A stretch of 26,208 bases of DNA from JBBIVB01 sp964567515 (GTDB lineage Bacteria > Patescibacteriota > Patescibacteriia > Veblenbacterales > UBA10138). The stretch spans positions 1 to 26,208 of the forward strand of contig CAZMMW010000005.1 in the NCBI GenBank assembly GCA_964567515.1, read 5' to 3'. Shown one piece after another: positions 1 through 6,897 of this stretch. The notes under the pieces are model-generated. The model was not told the DNA's origin. It was given only the letters and a program-made list of their open reading frames with translations, and ran no database searches. Both the position numbers and the translations under genes were made by a program. Within the stretch, counting starts at the first letter, position 1; every line of letters begins with the position of its first letter.

Positions 1-1
1 G

Positions 2-2410
2 GCTTTGGGCAACACTACTGCTACCACTGTTAACATTGGCGCTACTGCCGCTACCACTCTTAACTTAGGCGCAGGCGGAGCTTTAACCCGTACTATCAAC
101 ATCGGCACTGGCACAGGCGCAGACACTATCAACATCGGCACTGGCACAGGCGCAGACACTATTAATATTGGTAATATTGGCCACGTTGGTATCCCAATTC
201 ATTTTGCGGGTGGTTTCGGTACTACTGGTTGTACTATTTATGGCGCTTCTGGAAACTTGCTCTGTGATGGTAATATTTCCAGTGCATCTATGTCTGCGTC
301 AGATGGATATTTTGGAACTGGTATATATGGTCAGCTTAGGTTGGGAAGTAATAATATCTATGAAGCGGGTGTGTATGATACTTTGAATAACTATAATCTA
401 TTAGTGTATGACTATGATAAGAATGTTTTACGCGTGAGTGACCATATGACTGTGGATTATAACAGTTCTAATGTGGGGATTGGGACAACCACACCAACCT
501 ATAAGTTATCTGCTGTCAATAGCGTTTCGTCAGCTGGCAGCGCCGTGACTGCCATCACTAATACCAACACTCATAATAGCGCTGACACCGTAACCTTGCG
601 TCTTAATACCGGAGCAAGTGACGCCGCTCGTTTTATTACTTTTTATTCCGAATGTGATACTGAAAACTGTAATGGTGTAGGCGTAGGTAGAATTGAACTT
701 AATAGAGGTGACGTAGCTTACAACACTGGCGCCGCTGACTTTGGTGAATATATGACTATGGCCGAGCCAGTTGAATTTGGCGATGTTATTGCTATTAGTG
801 ACAACGGTAATAAAATAAAGGCGAGATTAGGCAGTAGTTTGATTGGAGTAGTATCTGATACTTCTGGATTTGTTGGTAACGCCAAGAGCGAATATCCCGC
901 GCCTAACGAGGTTATTGTAGGTCTAATAGGACAAATTAAAACCAAAGTTTCGATTGAGAACGGAGTAATTAGTTCGGGCGACCATCTCACCACCTCATCT
1001 ATTCCCGGTGTAGCTATGAAAGCCACACGAGCAGGACAAACTATTGGCATAGCTTTGGAATCGTTTAGTAGCAGCGAAGCAGGTAAAATTCTGGTTTATG
1101 TTAATCGTGGATATTATGATCCTCAAGCTAGCGAGTATCTAACTAAATCTGGCGGCGAGGTGGCTGGTATGATAAAAGTGACAGCGGCTGGCACGCCGTT
1201 AACTTTAACGCTGACTGGCCAGACTAATGTTAATGCCTTGCGCAATATTTTTGAAGCTAAGTTAAATGGTGAAATGAGATTCCAGATTTTGGAAACCGGC
1301 GACGCTACTCTTACTGGCAAGTTAAGTTTAGGCAGTCTTAAATCTATTGCCGATGTGGAAGTGGGCGGCAAATTAAAAGTAATTAATAATTTACAAGTTG
1401 GCGGCGCGGCTTTGCTGGCTGGAGATTTATCCGTCGGCGGTGTGGTGCGTTTGGATAAAAATGGCAATCTGCGAAATGTTCCGTCTTTAATAGTTACTTC
1501 CAGCGTTAACTCTGATGGCACAATAACTCTGGGCAATATTCCAGCTACTTCGGTAGGGGCGGCAGTATCAATCGCCCAAACCTCTACCGATCCGATTTCT
1601 GCTACCCGTGCCGCTTTGGCCTTGTCTACTTCCGGGCAAACTTCTTATGATTACTTAATTTATAGCGAGCCCTTCCAAGTAACTTATGATGGTAAGGTGC
1701 TGGCGACTAAATTGACAGCGCGTCAAGGAATTGAAATTGGTGGTGATAACTTAATCTCCGGCAACATCATTAGCGCTAAATTGGCCGATGTTTTTAACGG
1801 CTTTTTAATGAAATTTGCCACTACTTCTGGTCGCACGGTGTTTGCTGTAAATTCCCAAGGTTTATTAGAAACTGATTCTTTGAAAGCCCGTGCTTTGGTA
1901 ATAGATAACCAAGATGAGCCACGAGCCACTATTGGTTCGGGTATAATTTCAGCCGGCTTTACTTCTGCTATTGTTTCCGCGCCAGAAGCGAAGCCAGGCA
2001 TGAAAATTTTCTTAACACCAAAATTGCCCATTACCCAATCTTTGGCCGTAACCGATATTCAGGCCGGGAATTTTACTGTGTCATTGGCTTCCAGCATTAT
2101 TCAAGATTTGCCTTTTGACTGGTGGTTAGTAGATGTTACTAATCCTGCTTTTGCCGCGGCAGTATCAGGCTTAAGCTATGATACCAGCGGTATTGCTTCA
2201 GCTTCAGCTTCGGATACTCCAAGCGTTAGCGCTTCAGCCAGTGATTCATCAGCGTCTACTTCTAGTGGCAGTACTGATACTGCCGCCACTTCAACCGGAA
2301 CTACTGATACTACTTCTCAATCAATAGAATCTACTAACACCATTACCACACCAGAAACACCTACTCCATCGTCCACGCCAGTTGCTATCACTACCAGTCC
2401 GAATTTATAA
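2..2410 (+). CDS. Large beta-repeat fibre/adhesin-like surface protein (5' end outside window)
   Basis: The reading frame is already open at the left edge, so the true start lies outside; the TTG at position 5 is probably not the start. About 802 residues are visible. Residues 1-60 are short NIG/NLG-type repeats (TINIGTGTGAD units). Near residue 156 is a VGIGTTTP motif typical of tail-fibre-like proteins. Residues about 240-373 (from GEYMTMAEPVEFGD through GDHLTTSSIPGVAMKAT to VYVNRGYYDP) resemble the conserved domain found in many CPR fibre proteins and related to the phage Peptidase_G2/tail-spike type. A long beta-rich stretch of NLQVGG/LSVGG-like repeats follows, and from about residue 728 to the end there is a Ser/Thr/Ala-rich tail. 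No membrane anchor is visible. The likely role is extracellular attachment or a cell-surface filament. That role is inferred, and the family name is less certain than the general architecture. Confidence 0.8.
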   Translation, partial: ALGNTTATTVNIGATAATTLNLGAGGALTRTINIGTGTGADTINIGTGTGADTINIGNIGHVGIPIHFAGGFGTTGCTIYGASGNLLCDGNISSASMSASDGYFGTGIYGQLRLGSNNIYEAGVYDTLNNYNLLVYDYDKNVLRVSDHMTVDYNSSNVGIGTTTPTYKLSAVNSVSSAGSAVTAITNTNTHNSADTVTLRLNTGASDAARFITFYSECDTENCNGVGVGRIELNRGDVAYNTGAADFGEYMTMAEPVEFGDVIAISDNGNKIKARLGSSLIGVVSDTSGFVGNAKSEYPAPNEVIVGLIGQIKTKVSIENGVISSGDHLTTSSIPGVAMKATRAGQTIGIALESFSSSEAGKILVYVNRGYYDPQASEYLTKSGGEVAGMIKVTAAGTPLTLTLTGQTNVNALRNIFEAKLNGEMRFQILETGDATLTGKLSLGSLKSIADVEVGGKLKVINNLQVGGAALLAGDLSVGGVVRLDKNGNLRNVPSLIVTSSVNSDGTITLGNIPATSVGAAVSIAQTSTDPISATRAALALSTSGQTSYDYLIYSEPFQVTYDGKVLATKLTARQGIEIGGDNLISGNIISAKLADVFNGFLMKFATTSGRTVFAVNSQGLLETDSLKARALVIDNQDEPRATIGSGIISAGFTSAIVSAPEAKPGMKIFLTPKLPITQSLAVTDIQAGNFTVSLASSIIQDLPFDWWLVDVTNPAFAAAVSGLSYDTSGIASASASDTPSVSASASDSSASTSSGSTDTAATSTGTTDTTSQSIESTNTITTPETPTPSSTPVAITTSPNL
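92..157 (+). repeat. Two identical 33-bp tandem repeats in the fibre gene
   Basis: The 33-bp unit at 92-124 is repeated base for base at 125-157, and a diverged third partial copy starts at 158. Each unit encodes TINIGTGTGAD. Exact nucleotide identity, rather than only protein similarity, points to recent duplication or slippage within the gene. Confidence 0.93.
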
Positions 2411-2472
2411 AATGAAATCTAGATTAAAACTACAAAAACTTCAAGATAAATAAGATAGGATAAATAAAGAGT

Positions 2473-2516
2473 AAATATATCATTGTATTGTCGGTCGTCA
2501 ATATAATGATATATTT
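2473..2516. repeat. 44-bp hairpin, inverted partner of 3134-3177
   Basis: Arms 2473-2490 and 2499-2516 pair over 18 bp with one G-T wobble, around the loop TCGGTCGT. The hairpin lies between the convergent ends of the fibre gene and the PaaX-like gene, so it could act as a bidirectional terminator. Its reverse complement matches 3134-3177 at 33 of 44 positions, including the loop core TGACGACCG, so the two are probably copies of one element. Confidence 0.85.
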
Positions 2517-2539
2517 GCAATTTATTACTTAAACATAGT

Positions 2540-3097
2540 TTAGAGATTAAAAATTTTCTTGAAGTGTTTTTGTTTAGTTATTTGTATAGCCGTGATTGTG
2601 CAAATAAATGATCGCAGATTTGCATCCGTAATAACCTTTTGTATGTTGGACAGAATATTATAAGGAGTGATCCAAATACTATCTTGATATTTACGGAAGC
2701 CGTTACGGTACAAAAAGTTACGTAAAAAAGCACGCTCACGACGTTTAGCTTCCGGTATATCAAAACAAAGCAGTCTCCATTTTTTATCCCAACTCTTAGC
2801 GATCGGCAGTTTAATTTTTTCTGTTAGCAAGCTGGCGGCTAATTGGAAACCCTGTTTGGTTAGTTCGTAATTTGTATTTTTGCCCCAACCTTTTTTGCTA
2901 ATATAACCTTTTTGTCGTAATCTATAAAGTCGTTGATAATATTCTCGCCTGGCTAAATTCACGATACTGATTTCGCTTTTAAACTTTTTGTAATCTTTGT
3001 AAAGTTGTCCTAGGGTCGATACTAGATCTGGCGATTTCTGTAATAAGATAGTGAGAATATTAGAAGAGAGGGAATCTTTATTAATTTGTCTAGGCAT
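2540..3097 (-). CDS. PaaX-like protein: winged-helix domain plus Cas2-like C-terminal domain
   Basis: About 185 residues from ATG at 3097; a TTG at 3109 would add four residues but is a less likely start. The N-terminal ~100 residues look like a winged-helix DNA-binding domain (YYQRLYRLRQKGYISKKGW, then a KNTNYELTKQG wing). The C-terminal half has WRLLCFDIPEAKRRERAF and GFRKYQDSIWITPY, the pattern of the ferredoxin-like Cas2 domain in PaaX-type regulators, often annotated as Cas2 in CPR genomes although no CRISPR array or cas1 is near. It may be a transcription repressor or a nucleic-acid-binding protein. A TGATATAAT extended -10 for it lies inside the 3134-3177 palindrome, so autoregulation is plausible. 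The gene is alone on its strand between inverted hairpins. Confidence 0.75.
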   Translation of the reverse strand: MPRQINKDSLSSNILTILLQKSPDLVSTLGQLYKDYKKFKSEISIVNLARREYYQRLYRLRQKGYISKKGWGKNTNYELTKQGFQLAASLLTEKIKLPIAKSWDKKWRLLCFDIPEAKRRERAFLRNFLYRNGFRKYQDSIWITPYNILSNIQKVITDANLRSFICTITAIQITKQKHFKKIFNL

Positions 3098-3133
3098 AGG
3101 ATTTATCAATCATAGTTAATTGGAAGTCAATTA

Positions 3134-3177
3134 AATTATATCATAATTATGACGACCGCAACAATTATGATATAATT
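3134..3177. promoter_or_regulatory. 44-bp palindrome carrying divergent -10 boxes (putative operator/promoter)
   Basis: Arms 3134-3148 and 3163-3177 are perfect 15-bp inverted repeats around a 14-nt loop containing GACGACCG. Each arm contains TGATATAAT, an extended -10: TATAAT at 3171-3176 on the plus strand and at 3140-3135 on the minus strand. The minus-strand copy is well placed to start the PaaX-like gene with a leader of about 30 nt. A palindrome over its own promoter is the expected operator layout for a winged-helix repressor, but binding is inferred. Confidence 0.6.
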
Positions 3178-3374
3178 ATAGTGTTACAAGATAAAAGTTT
3201 AAGGCGGGCGTGGTAACAGGATCTGGATTATGAGTAATAAGGTTGATTGGTTATCAAAGAATTAAATGTCCGTAATCCTAGAAACTAGTCCGAATTTATA
3301 AAATTGTAATTATTATTAAAGGAGTAAATTTTACTATTTTTTATTTTTTTGTTATTCTTATTATGATTTTAGTG

Positions 3375-3380
3375 TATAAT
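3375..3380 (+). promoter_or_regulatory. TATAAT -10 box for the ATP-grasp gene (probably leaderless)
   Basis: A perfect TATAAT ends 7 nt before the ATG at 3388, so the transcript would begin at or next to the start codon. No convincing -35 is seen; a weak TTGTTA at 3349-3354 is 20 nt away. Confidence 0.55.
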
Positions 3381-3387
3381 TTTTTCT

Positions 3388-4722
3388 ATGGGAGTTAATA
3401 ACAACAATCATAAAAATAATCATTCAGAATTTGAGCAGATGAAATTTTTATTTATTTCTTATGAAACCGAAAGTGGTGATTTGGCCTGGCGTTTAACCAA
3501 AGAGGGTCATCAAGTTAAAATTTATACAGAATTTCCAGGCGACGCCGATGTTTATGATGGTGTGTTAGAAAAGGTTCCTAATTGGAAAGATTGGGTTAAA
3601 TGGAGCGATATTATAATTTTTGATGATGTTGATTTTGGCAAAGAAGCCGATGAACTTAGAAAACAGGGCAAATACGTTATTGGTGGTTCGGTTTATACTG
3701 ATAAATTAGAAACGGATAGAATTTTTGGGCAAAGAGAATTAGAAAAGTATGGAGTGCCGGTATTACCCGGTTGGTATTTTACTAATTATGATGAGGCTTT
3801 AGAGTTTATAAAAAAGAATCCTGACCGCTATGTTTTTAAACCCAGCGGAGGCGTGTTATCAGCTAACAAAGATTTATTATTTATTGGTGAGGAAGAAAAC
3901 GGACGAGATCTGATAGAAATGTTAGAGCAGAATAAAGATGTGTGGCAAAAGAAATCCTCCAAATTCTTATTACAGAAATTTGTATCTGGGGTGGAAGTAG
4001 CAGTTGGCGCTTTTTTTAACGGTCGGGAATTTATTTTACCAATTAATGTCAATTTTGAGCATAAAAGGTTATTTTCTGGAAATATCGGTCCGTTTACTTC
4101 TGATATGGGCGAATTAATGTTTTGGAGTAAGCCCAATTTGCTTTTTCAACAGACTTTAGAAAAGATGTTACCACCTTTACGAGAATCCGGTTATGTTGGT
4201 TATATTGATATTAATTGTATTGTCAATGGTAAGGGTGTTTATCCTTTAGAGTTTACTTCGCGTTTCGGTTACCCCACTATTCATATCCAACTAGAAGGAA
4301 TTATCCAGCCCTTGGGTGAATGGTTGTCTAGATTAGCTAAAGGCGAGACTTTTCAGTTAAAAACTAAAAAAGGTTTTCAGATTGGTGTAGAAATATTTGT
4401 TCCTACTTATTTTTCCCGGTCAAAAAACAAAGAAGTTGTGGAAATTTATAGAGATTTGCCAATTCTTTTTAAAAAACACGAAATTTCCGAAGGGGTTCAT
4501 ATTCAAGATGTTAAATTTATGGAAGGTGTTTGGAGAATTGCTGGCGAATCTGGTGCGGTATTAGTAGTTACTGGTTCTGGAGTTACCGTAGAAGAGGCCA
4601 GACGACAAGTTTATTCACGAATTCAAACTATCATGATCCAGAATATGTTTTATCGTACCGATATAGGCTCTACTTGGAGAATAAATGGAGACAGATTGCG
4701 TACTTGGGGATATTTGGAATAA
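3388..4722 (+). CDS. PurD-like ATP-grasp carboxylate-amine ligase
   Basis: 444 residues. ATP-grasp enzymes join a carboxylate to an amine through an acyl-phosphate using ATP. Residues 18-105 form a Rossmann-like pre-ATP-grasp domain (MKFLFISYETESGDLAWRL). VFKPSGG near residue 150 and FLLQKFVSGVEVAVGAFF near 193 fit the ATP-grasp nucleotide-binding lobes. PLEFTSRFGYPTIHIQ matches the metal-binding end of the fold and resembles the PurD ENARFGDPE region. No purine genes are nearby and the neighbours are amine-type enzymes, so a non-purine substrate is likely. The start is uncertain: ATG 3388 fits a leaderless transcript but gives an Asn-rich 17-residue lead, while ATG 3439 begins exactly at the conserved domain but has only a weak GAG upstream. 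Confidence 0.8.
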   Translation: MGVNNNNHKNNHSEFEQMKFLFISYETESGDLAWRLTKEGHQVKIYTEFPGDADVYDGVLEKVPNWKDWVKWSDIIIFDDVDFGKEADELRKQGKYVIGGSVYTDKLETDRIFGQRELEKYGVPVLPGWYFTNYDEALEFIKKNPDRYVFKPSGGVLSANKDLLFIGEEENGRDLIEMLEQNKDVWQKKSSKFLLQKFVSGVEVAVGAFFNGREFILPINVNFEHKRLFSGNIGPFTSDMGELMFWSKPNLLFQQTLEKMLPPLRESGYVGYIDINCIVNGKGVYPLEFTSRFGYPTIHIQLEGIIQPLGEWLSRLAKGETFQLKTKKGFQIGVEIFVPTYFSRSKNKEVVEIYRDLPILFKKHEISEGVHIQDVKFMEGVWRIAGESGAVLVVTGSGVTVEEARRQVYSRIQTIMIQNMFYRTDIGSTWRINGDRLRTWGYLE

Positions 4723-4747
4723 TTATCATTACCTAAACTAGGAAATT

Positions 4748-5308
4748 ATGTCGCTAAATCCAGAAAACAGGGAGATGCTAAATACTTGTACGGTAGAACT
4801 TTATAATCCCGAAGATAAAAATAATAAATGGGAAAAGATAAAGGATGATATTTTTAGAATTCAAGAACTTAATTTAAGCTCTACGGAACGAGAACAGCAG
4901 GAAGCTGGTGAAGAAAATGAATATTTTACCGAAGAAGTTTTAGAAAAAGAGTATTAAAATCCGCAAAATGTAGCCATTTTTCTAAAAGATTTGGATAAAA
5001 AAATAATCGGATATAGCCTAGCTGTTCCTGATAATGATTATAAAGAAGAAAGAACTGCTTATATTTATGACACGGAAATAGAGCCAGAGCATCAACATCA
5101 GCATTTAGTCGGTTTGATATTTGAGCTGATGGAAGAGGAATTAAGAAAGCGCGGGTATACTGCAATTACTAGGGATGCGATGGTGAGTAATGGTTGGGCA
5201 GAAAAAATTGTTAAACATTATGCTGATAGAATTCTTGAACAAGAAGAGAGTTCAGAAGAACAAGTTTCTACTTATGGCGAACAGATTTTCTTTAGAATAA
5301 AATTATAA
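4748..5308 (+). pseudogene. GNAT-family acetyltransferase gene interrupted by an in-frame TAA
   Basis: Two open stretches share one frame and are separated by a single TAA at 4955-4957. The first (69 residues, ATG 4748 with AGGA at 4740-4743) ends VLEKEY. Read-through continues NPQNVAIFLKDLDKKIIGYSLAVPDND and then EIEPEHQHQHLVGLIFELMEEELRKRGY, the usual GNAT beta-strands and the acetyl-CoA-binding region. The second half has no good start of its own (a TTG at 4991 without a ribosome site), so it looks like one gene of about 186 codons with a nonsense change. A single-base difference such as AAA to TAA would explain it. A sequencing error or a real two-piece protein cannot be excluded. Intact GNAT enzymes acetylate amines, including polyamines. 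Confidence 0.72.
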
Positions 5309-5328
5309 AATAAATAGGTCTAGATATT

Positions 5329-6498
5329 ATGAATTATGATTATATCATCTTAGGCGCTGATGGTATGCAGGGCCAGATTGTGACTAAGTTTTTTTTAAAA
5401 AAAGGTTACCGGCTTTTGATTTCTGATCTTTATAGCGTCAATGTCAAATCAGTAATCAAACGTTATCGTAAAATTAAAGGTCAAGCTAAATTTGTGCATT
5501 GCGATTTGCGTAATATCCCTGCCATAATTTCTTTACTTAAAAAATATAGCGCACCGATAGTAGTAAATTGTGCTGATATGTATTGGAATATTAACGTCTA
5601 TCAAGCTTGTTTATCTACTCATAAACATTGTATTGATTTGGGTTCGTGGAAAGAGTTAACCCAGCAGCAATTGAGAATGAACAGAAAGTTTAAAAAAATT
5701 AATCGGATTGCTGTTACTGGTTGCGGTTCAGTTCCGGGGATAGGTAATGTGATGTTAAATTATGCCTCGCAAAAATTTGATAGGCTAGATAATGTGGATG
5801 TTGGTTTTTCCTGGAATTCTAATATGAAAAAATTTGTAGTGCCATTTTCTATGAAAAGCATCTTGGAAGAATTTACTTATAATCCCATGATAATGAATAA
5901 TGGCACTTATATTAGCAAAAAACCCTTGCAAATTTCTTTTCGGCGGAACTTTAGATTAATTGGTCAGCAGAGGGTATTTATGGTACAACATCCGGAAATT
6001 TTTACTTTTTGGTATTATTTTAAAAAACAAGGTTTAAAAAGAGTGCGATTCTTTGCTGGCTTTCCTGAACACTCTTTGGAAAAAATATATTCTTTAATTG
6101 ATTTGGGTTTTCATTCAGATAAACCGGTAAAGTTAGAAGGGTATAATGCTAAAATCGCTCCTTTTAATTTGTTAAATCCAGTATTAAAGCGTTTAAAAAC
6201 TCCGCCGGGTTATACTGAATCAGAAAATTTGTGGGTAAAAATCAAAGGCAAAAAAGATGGCAAACAAAAAACCATTTTAATGGAATGTTTAGTGCCGCCA
6301 ATTAAAGGTTGGGAAAATTCGGGCTGTAATATTGATACTGGTTTTCCGGCTTGTATCATTGCGGAGATGATAAGGAAAGGACAAATAACTGCATCAGGCA
6401 GTTATGCACCAGAAGCCATCGTGCCAGTGCAGTTATTTTTTAAAGAATTGAGAAAGTGTGGCTTTATCGTTTACGAGAATGGTAAAGTTATCAATTAA
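5329..6498 (+). CDS. Saccharopine-dehydrogenase-family NAD(P)-dependent oxidoreductase
   Basis: 389 residues. The N-terminus has a Rossmann fold with GADGMQG (residues 9-15, GxxGxxG). VVNCADMYWNINVYQACLS and CIDLGSW follow at about 78-107, and TGCGSVPGIGNVM at about 129-141, in the order expected for the Lys9/Sacchrp_dh_NADP superfamily. Members make or cleave secondary amines by reductive coupling: saccharopine, carboxynorspermidine and, in one bacterial branch, homospermidine. The exact substrate cannot be read from sequence. It starts 20 nt after the broken GNAT gene and points the same way as the ATP-grasp, SMR-like and DHS-like genes, so co-transcription is likely. Only a weak AGG lies upstream of the start. 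A general family assignment is secure; calling it lysine biosynthesis would not be justified because no other lysine genes are present. Confidence 0.83.
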   Translation: MNYDYIILGADGMQGQIVTKFFLKKGYRLLISDLYSVNVKSVIKRYRKIKGQAKFVHCDLRNIPAIISLLKKYSAPIVVNCADMYWNINVYQACLSTHKHCIDLGSWKELTQQQLRMNRKFKKINRIAVTGCGSVPGIGNVMLNYASQKFDRLDNVDVGFSWNSNMKKFVVPFSMKSILEEFTYNPMIMNNGTYISKKPLQISFRRNFRLIGQQRVFMVQHPEIFTFWYYFKKQGLKRVRFFAGFPEHSLEKIYSLIDLGFHSDKPVKLEGYNAKIAPFNLLNPVLKRLKTPPGYTESENLWVKIKGKKDGKQKTILMECLVPPIKGWENSGCNIDTGFPACIIAEMIRKGQITASGSYAPEAIVPVQLFFKELRKCGFIVYENGKVIN

Positions 6499-6544
6499 AT
6501 ATTAAAATATTATTAGATTTGATACACTTAAGACTGAATTTTTT

Positions 6545-6880
6545 ATGCGCAATGTTTTAATGTTGATTCCTGCAGCAATTTGGCTTGTTCTGTCAGCCTT
6601 GTTTTTCGCTGCCGGAGAGTTTCTTTCAAAAAAATGGGGTTTAAAGCCCGGTTTGAATATTACTTTATTAGTAATTATAGTTTATGTTTTAAGTACCATT
6701 ACTTGGTTACCCTCTTTTTTGCACAAAAATCAAATATCTACCATGGGTACTATTTGGTTATTATTAGCAACTGTAGCTACGGTTACTATTGGAGTGTTTA
6801 TTTATCACGAATCATTAAATTTACAACAGTGGCTTGGCGTTGGGTTGGCGCTGATAGCACTGGGTTTATTAGGTGCTTAA
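6545..6880 (+). CDS. Small four-helix membrane protein, SMR/EamA-like transporter
   Basis: 111 residues with four hydrophobic segments (about 4-24, 37-56, 67-85 and 91-110). The first ends in AAGEFLSKKWG, placing Glu25 where the proton-coupling glutamate of SMR pumps (EmrE Glu14) is expected. The last, GVFIYHESLNLQQWLGVGLALIALGLL, matches the SMR/EamA repeat end. SMR proteins work as dimers; the MdtJI pair exports spermidine. Lying between two amine-metabolism genes (46 nt after the SDH-like gene, 17 nt before the DHS-like gene), it may move the product or substrate of this cluster. The substrate is inferred from context only. Confidence 0.68.
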   Translation: MRNVLMLIPAAIWLVLSALFFAAGEFLSKKWGLKPGLNITLLVIIVYVLSTITWLPSFLHKNQISTMGTIWLLLATVATVTIGVFIYHESLNLQQWLGVGLALIALGLLGA

Positions 6881-6897
6881 TTTATTAATTTTAATTT

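Larger units (their letters stand above)
2396..3304. mobile_element. Putative small inserted unit bounded by 18-bp direct repeats
   Basis: AGTCCGAATTTATAAAAT occurs at 2396-2413, where it forms the last four codons, the stop and four more bases of the fibre gene. It occurs again, identical, at 3287-3304 in non-coding sequence. Between the copies lie two inverted 44-bp hairpins (2473-2516 and 3134-3177) and a single minus-strand gene. The arrangement resembles an insertion at a gene 3' end that rebuilt the gene tail. The outer 3' part (3178-3286) has no recognisable gene. There is no recognisable transposase or integrase, so it could instead be the scar of a fibre-gene duplication and deletion. 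Confidence 0.4.

Noticed and set aside
718..1536. Minus-strand open frames inside the fibre gene
   Set aside because: They are antisense to a long, clearly coding repetitive gene and have no family features or start signals.
2412..2453. 13-codon frame MKSRLKLQKLQDK just after the fibre gene
   Set aside because: Too short, no ribosome site and no family; at most the start of a gene lost at the insertion.
2540..3097. CRISPR-associated Cas2
   Set aside because: The Cas2-like fold is fused to a winged helix, and there is no CRISPR array or cas1 in the window; a PaaX-type regulator is a better name.
3388..4722. True PurD of purine biosynthesis
   Set aside because: Only the fold and end motif resemble PurD; other purine genes are absent and the neighbours are amine enzymes.
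4955..4957. Alternative genetic code explaining the stop in the GNAT gene
   Set aside because: The interrupting codon is TAA, which other genes here use as their normal stop; the CPR recoding I know of concerns TGA only.
5329..6498. Lysine-pathway saccharopine dehydrogenase
   Set aside because: The superfamily is clear but no other lysine gene is nearby and substrate residues cannot be assigned.
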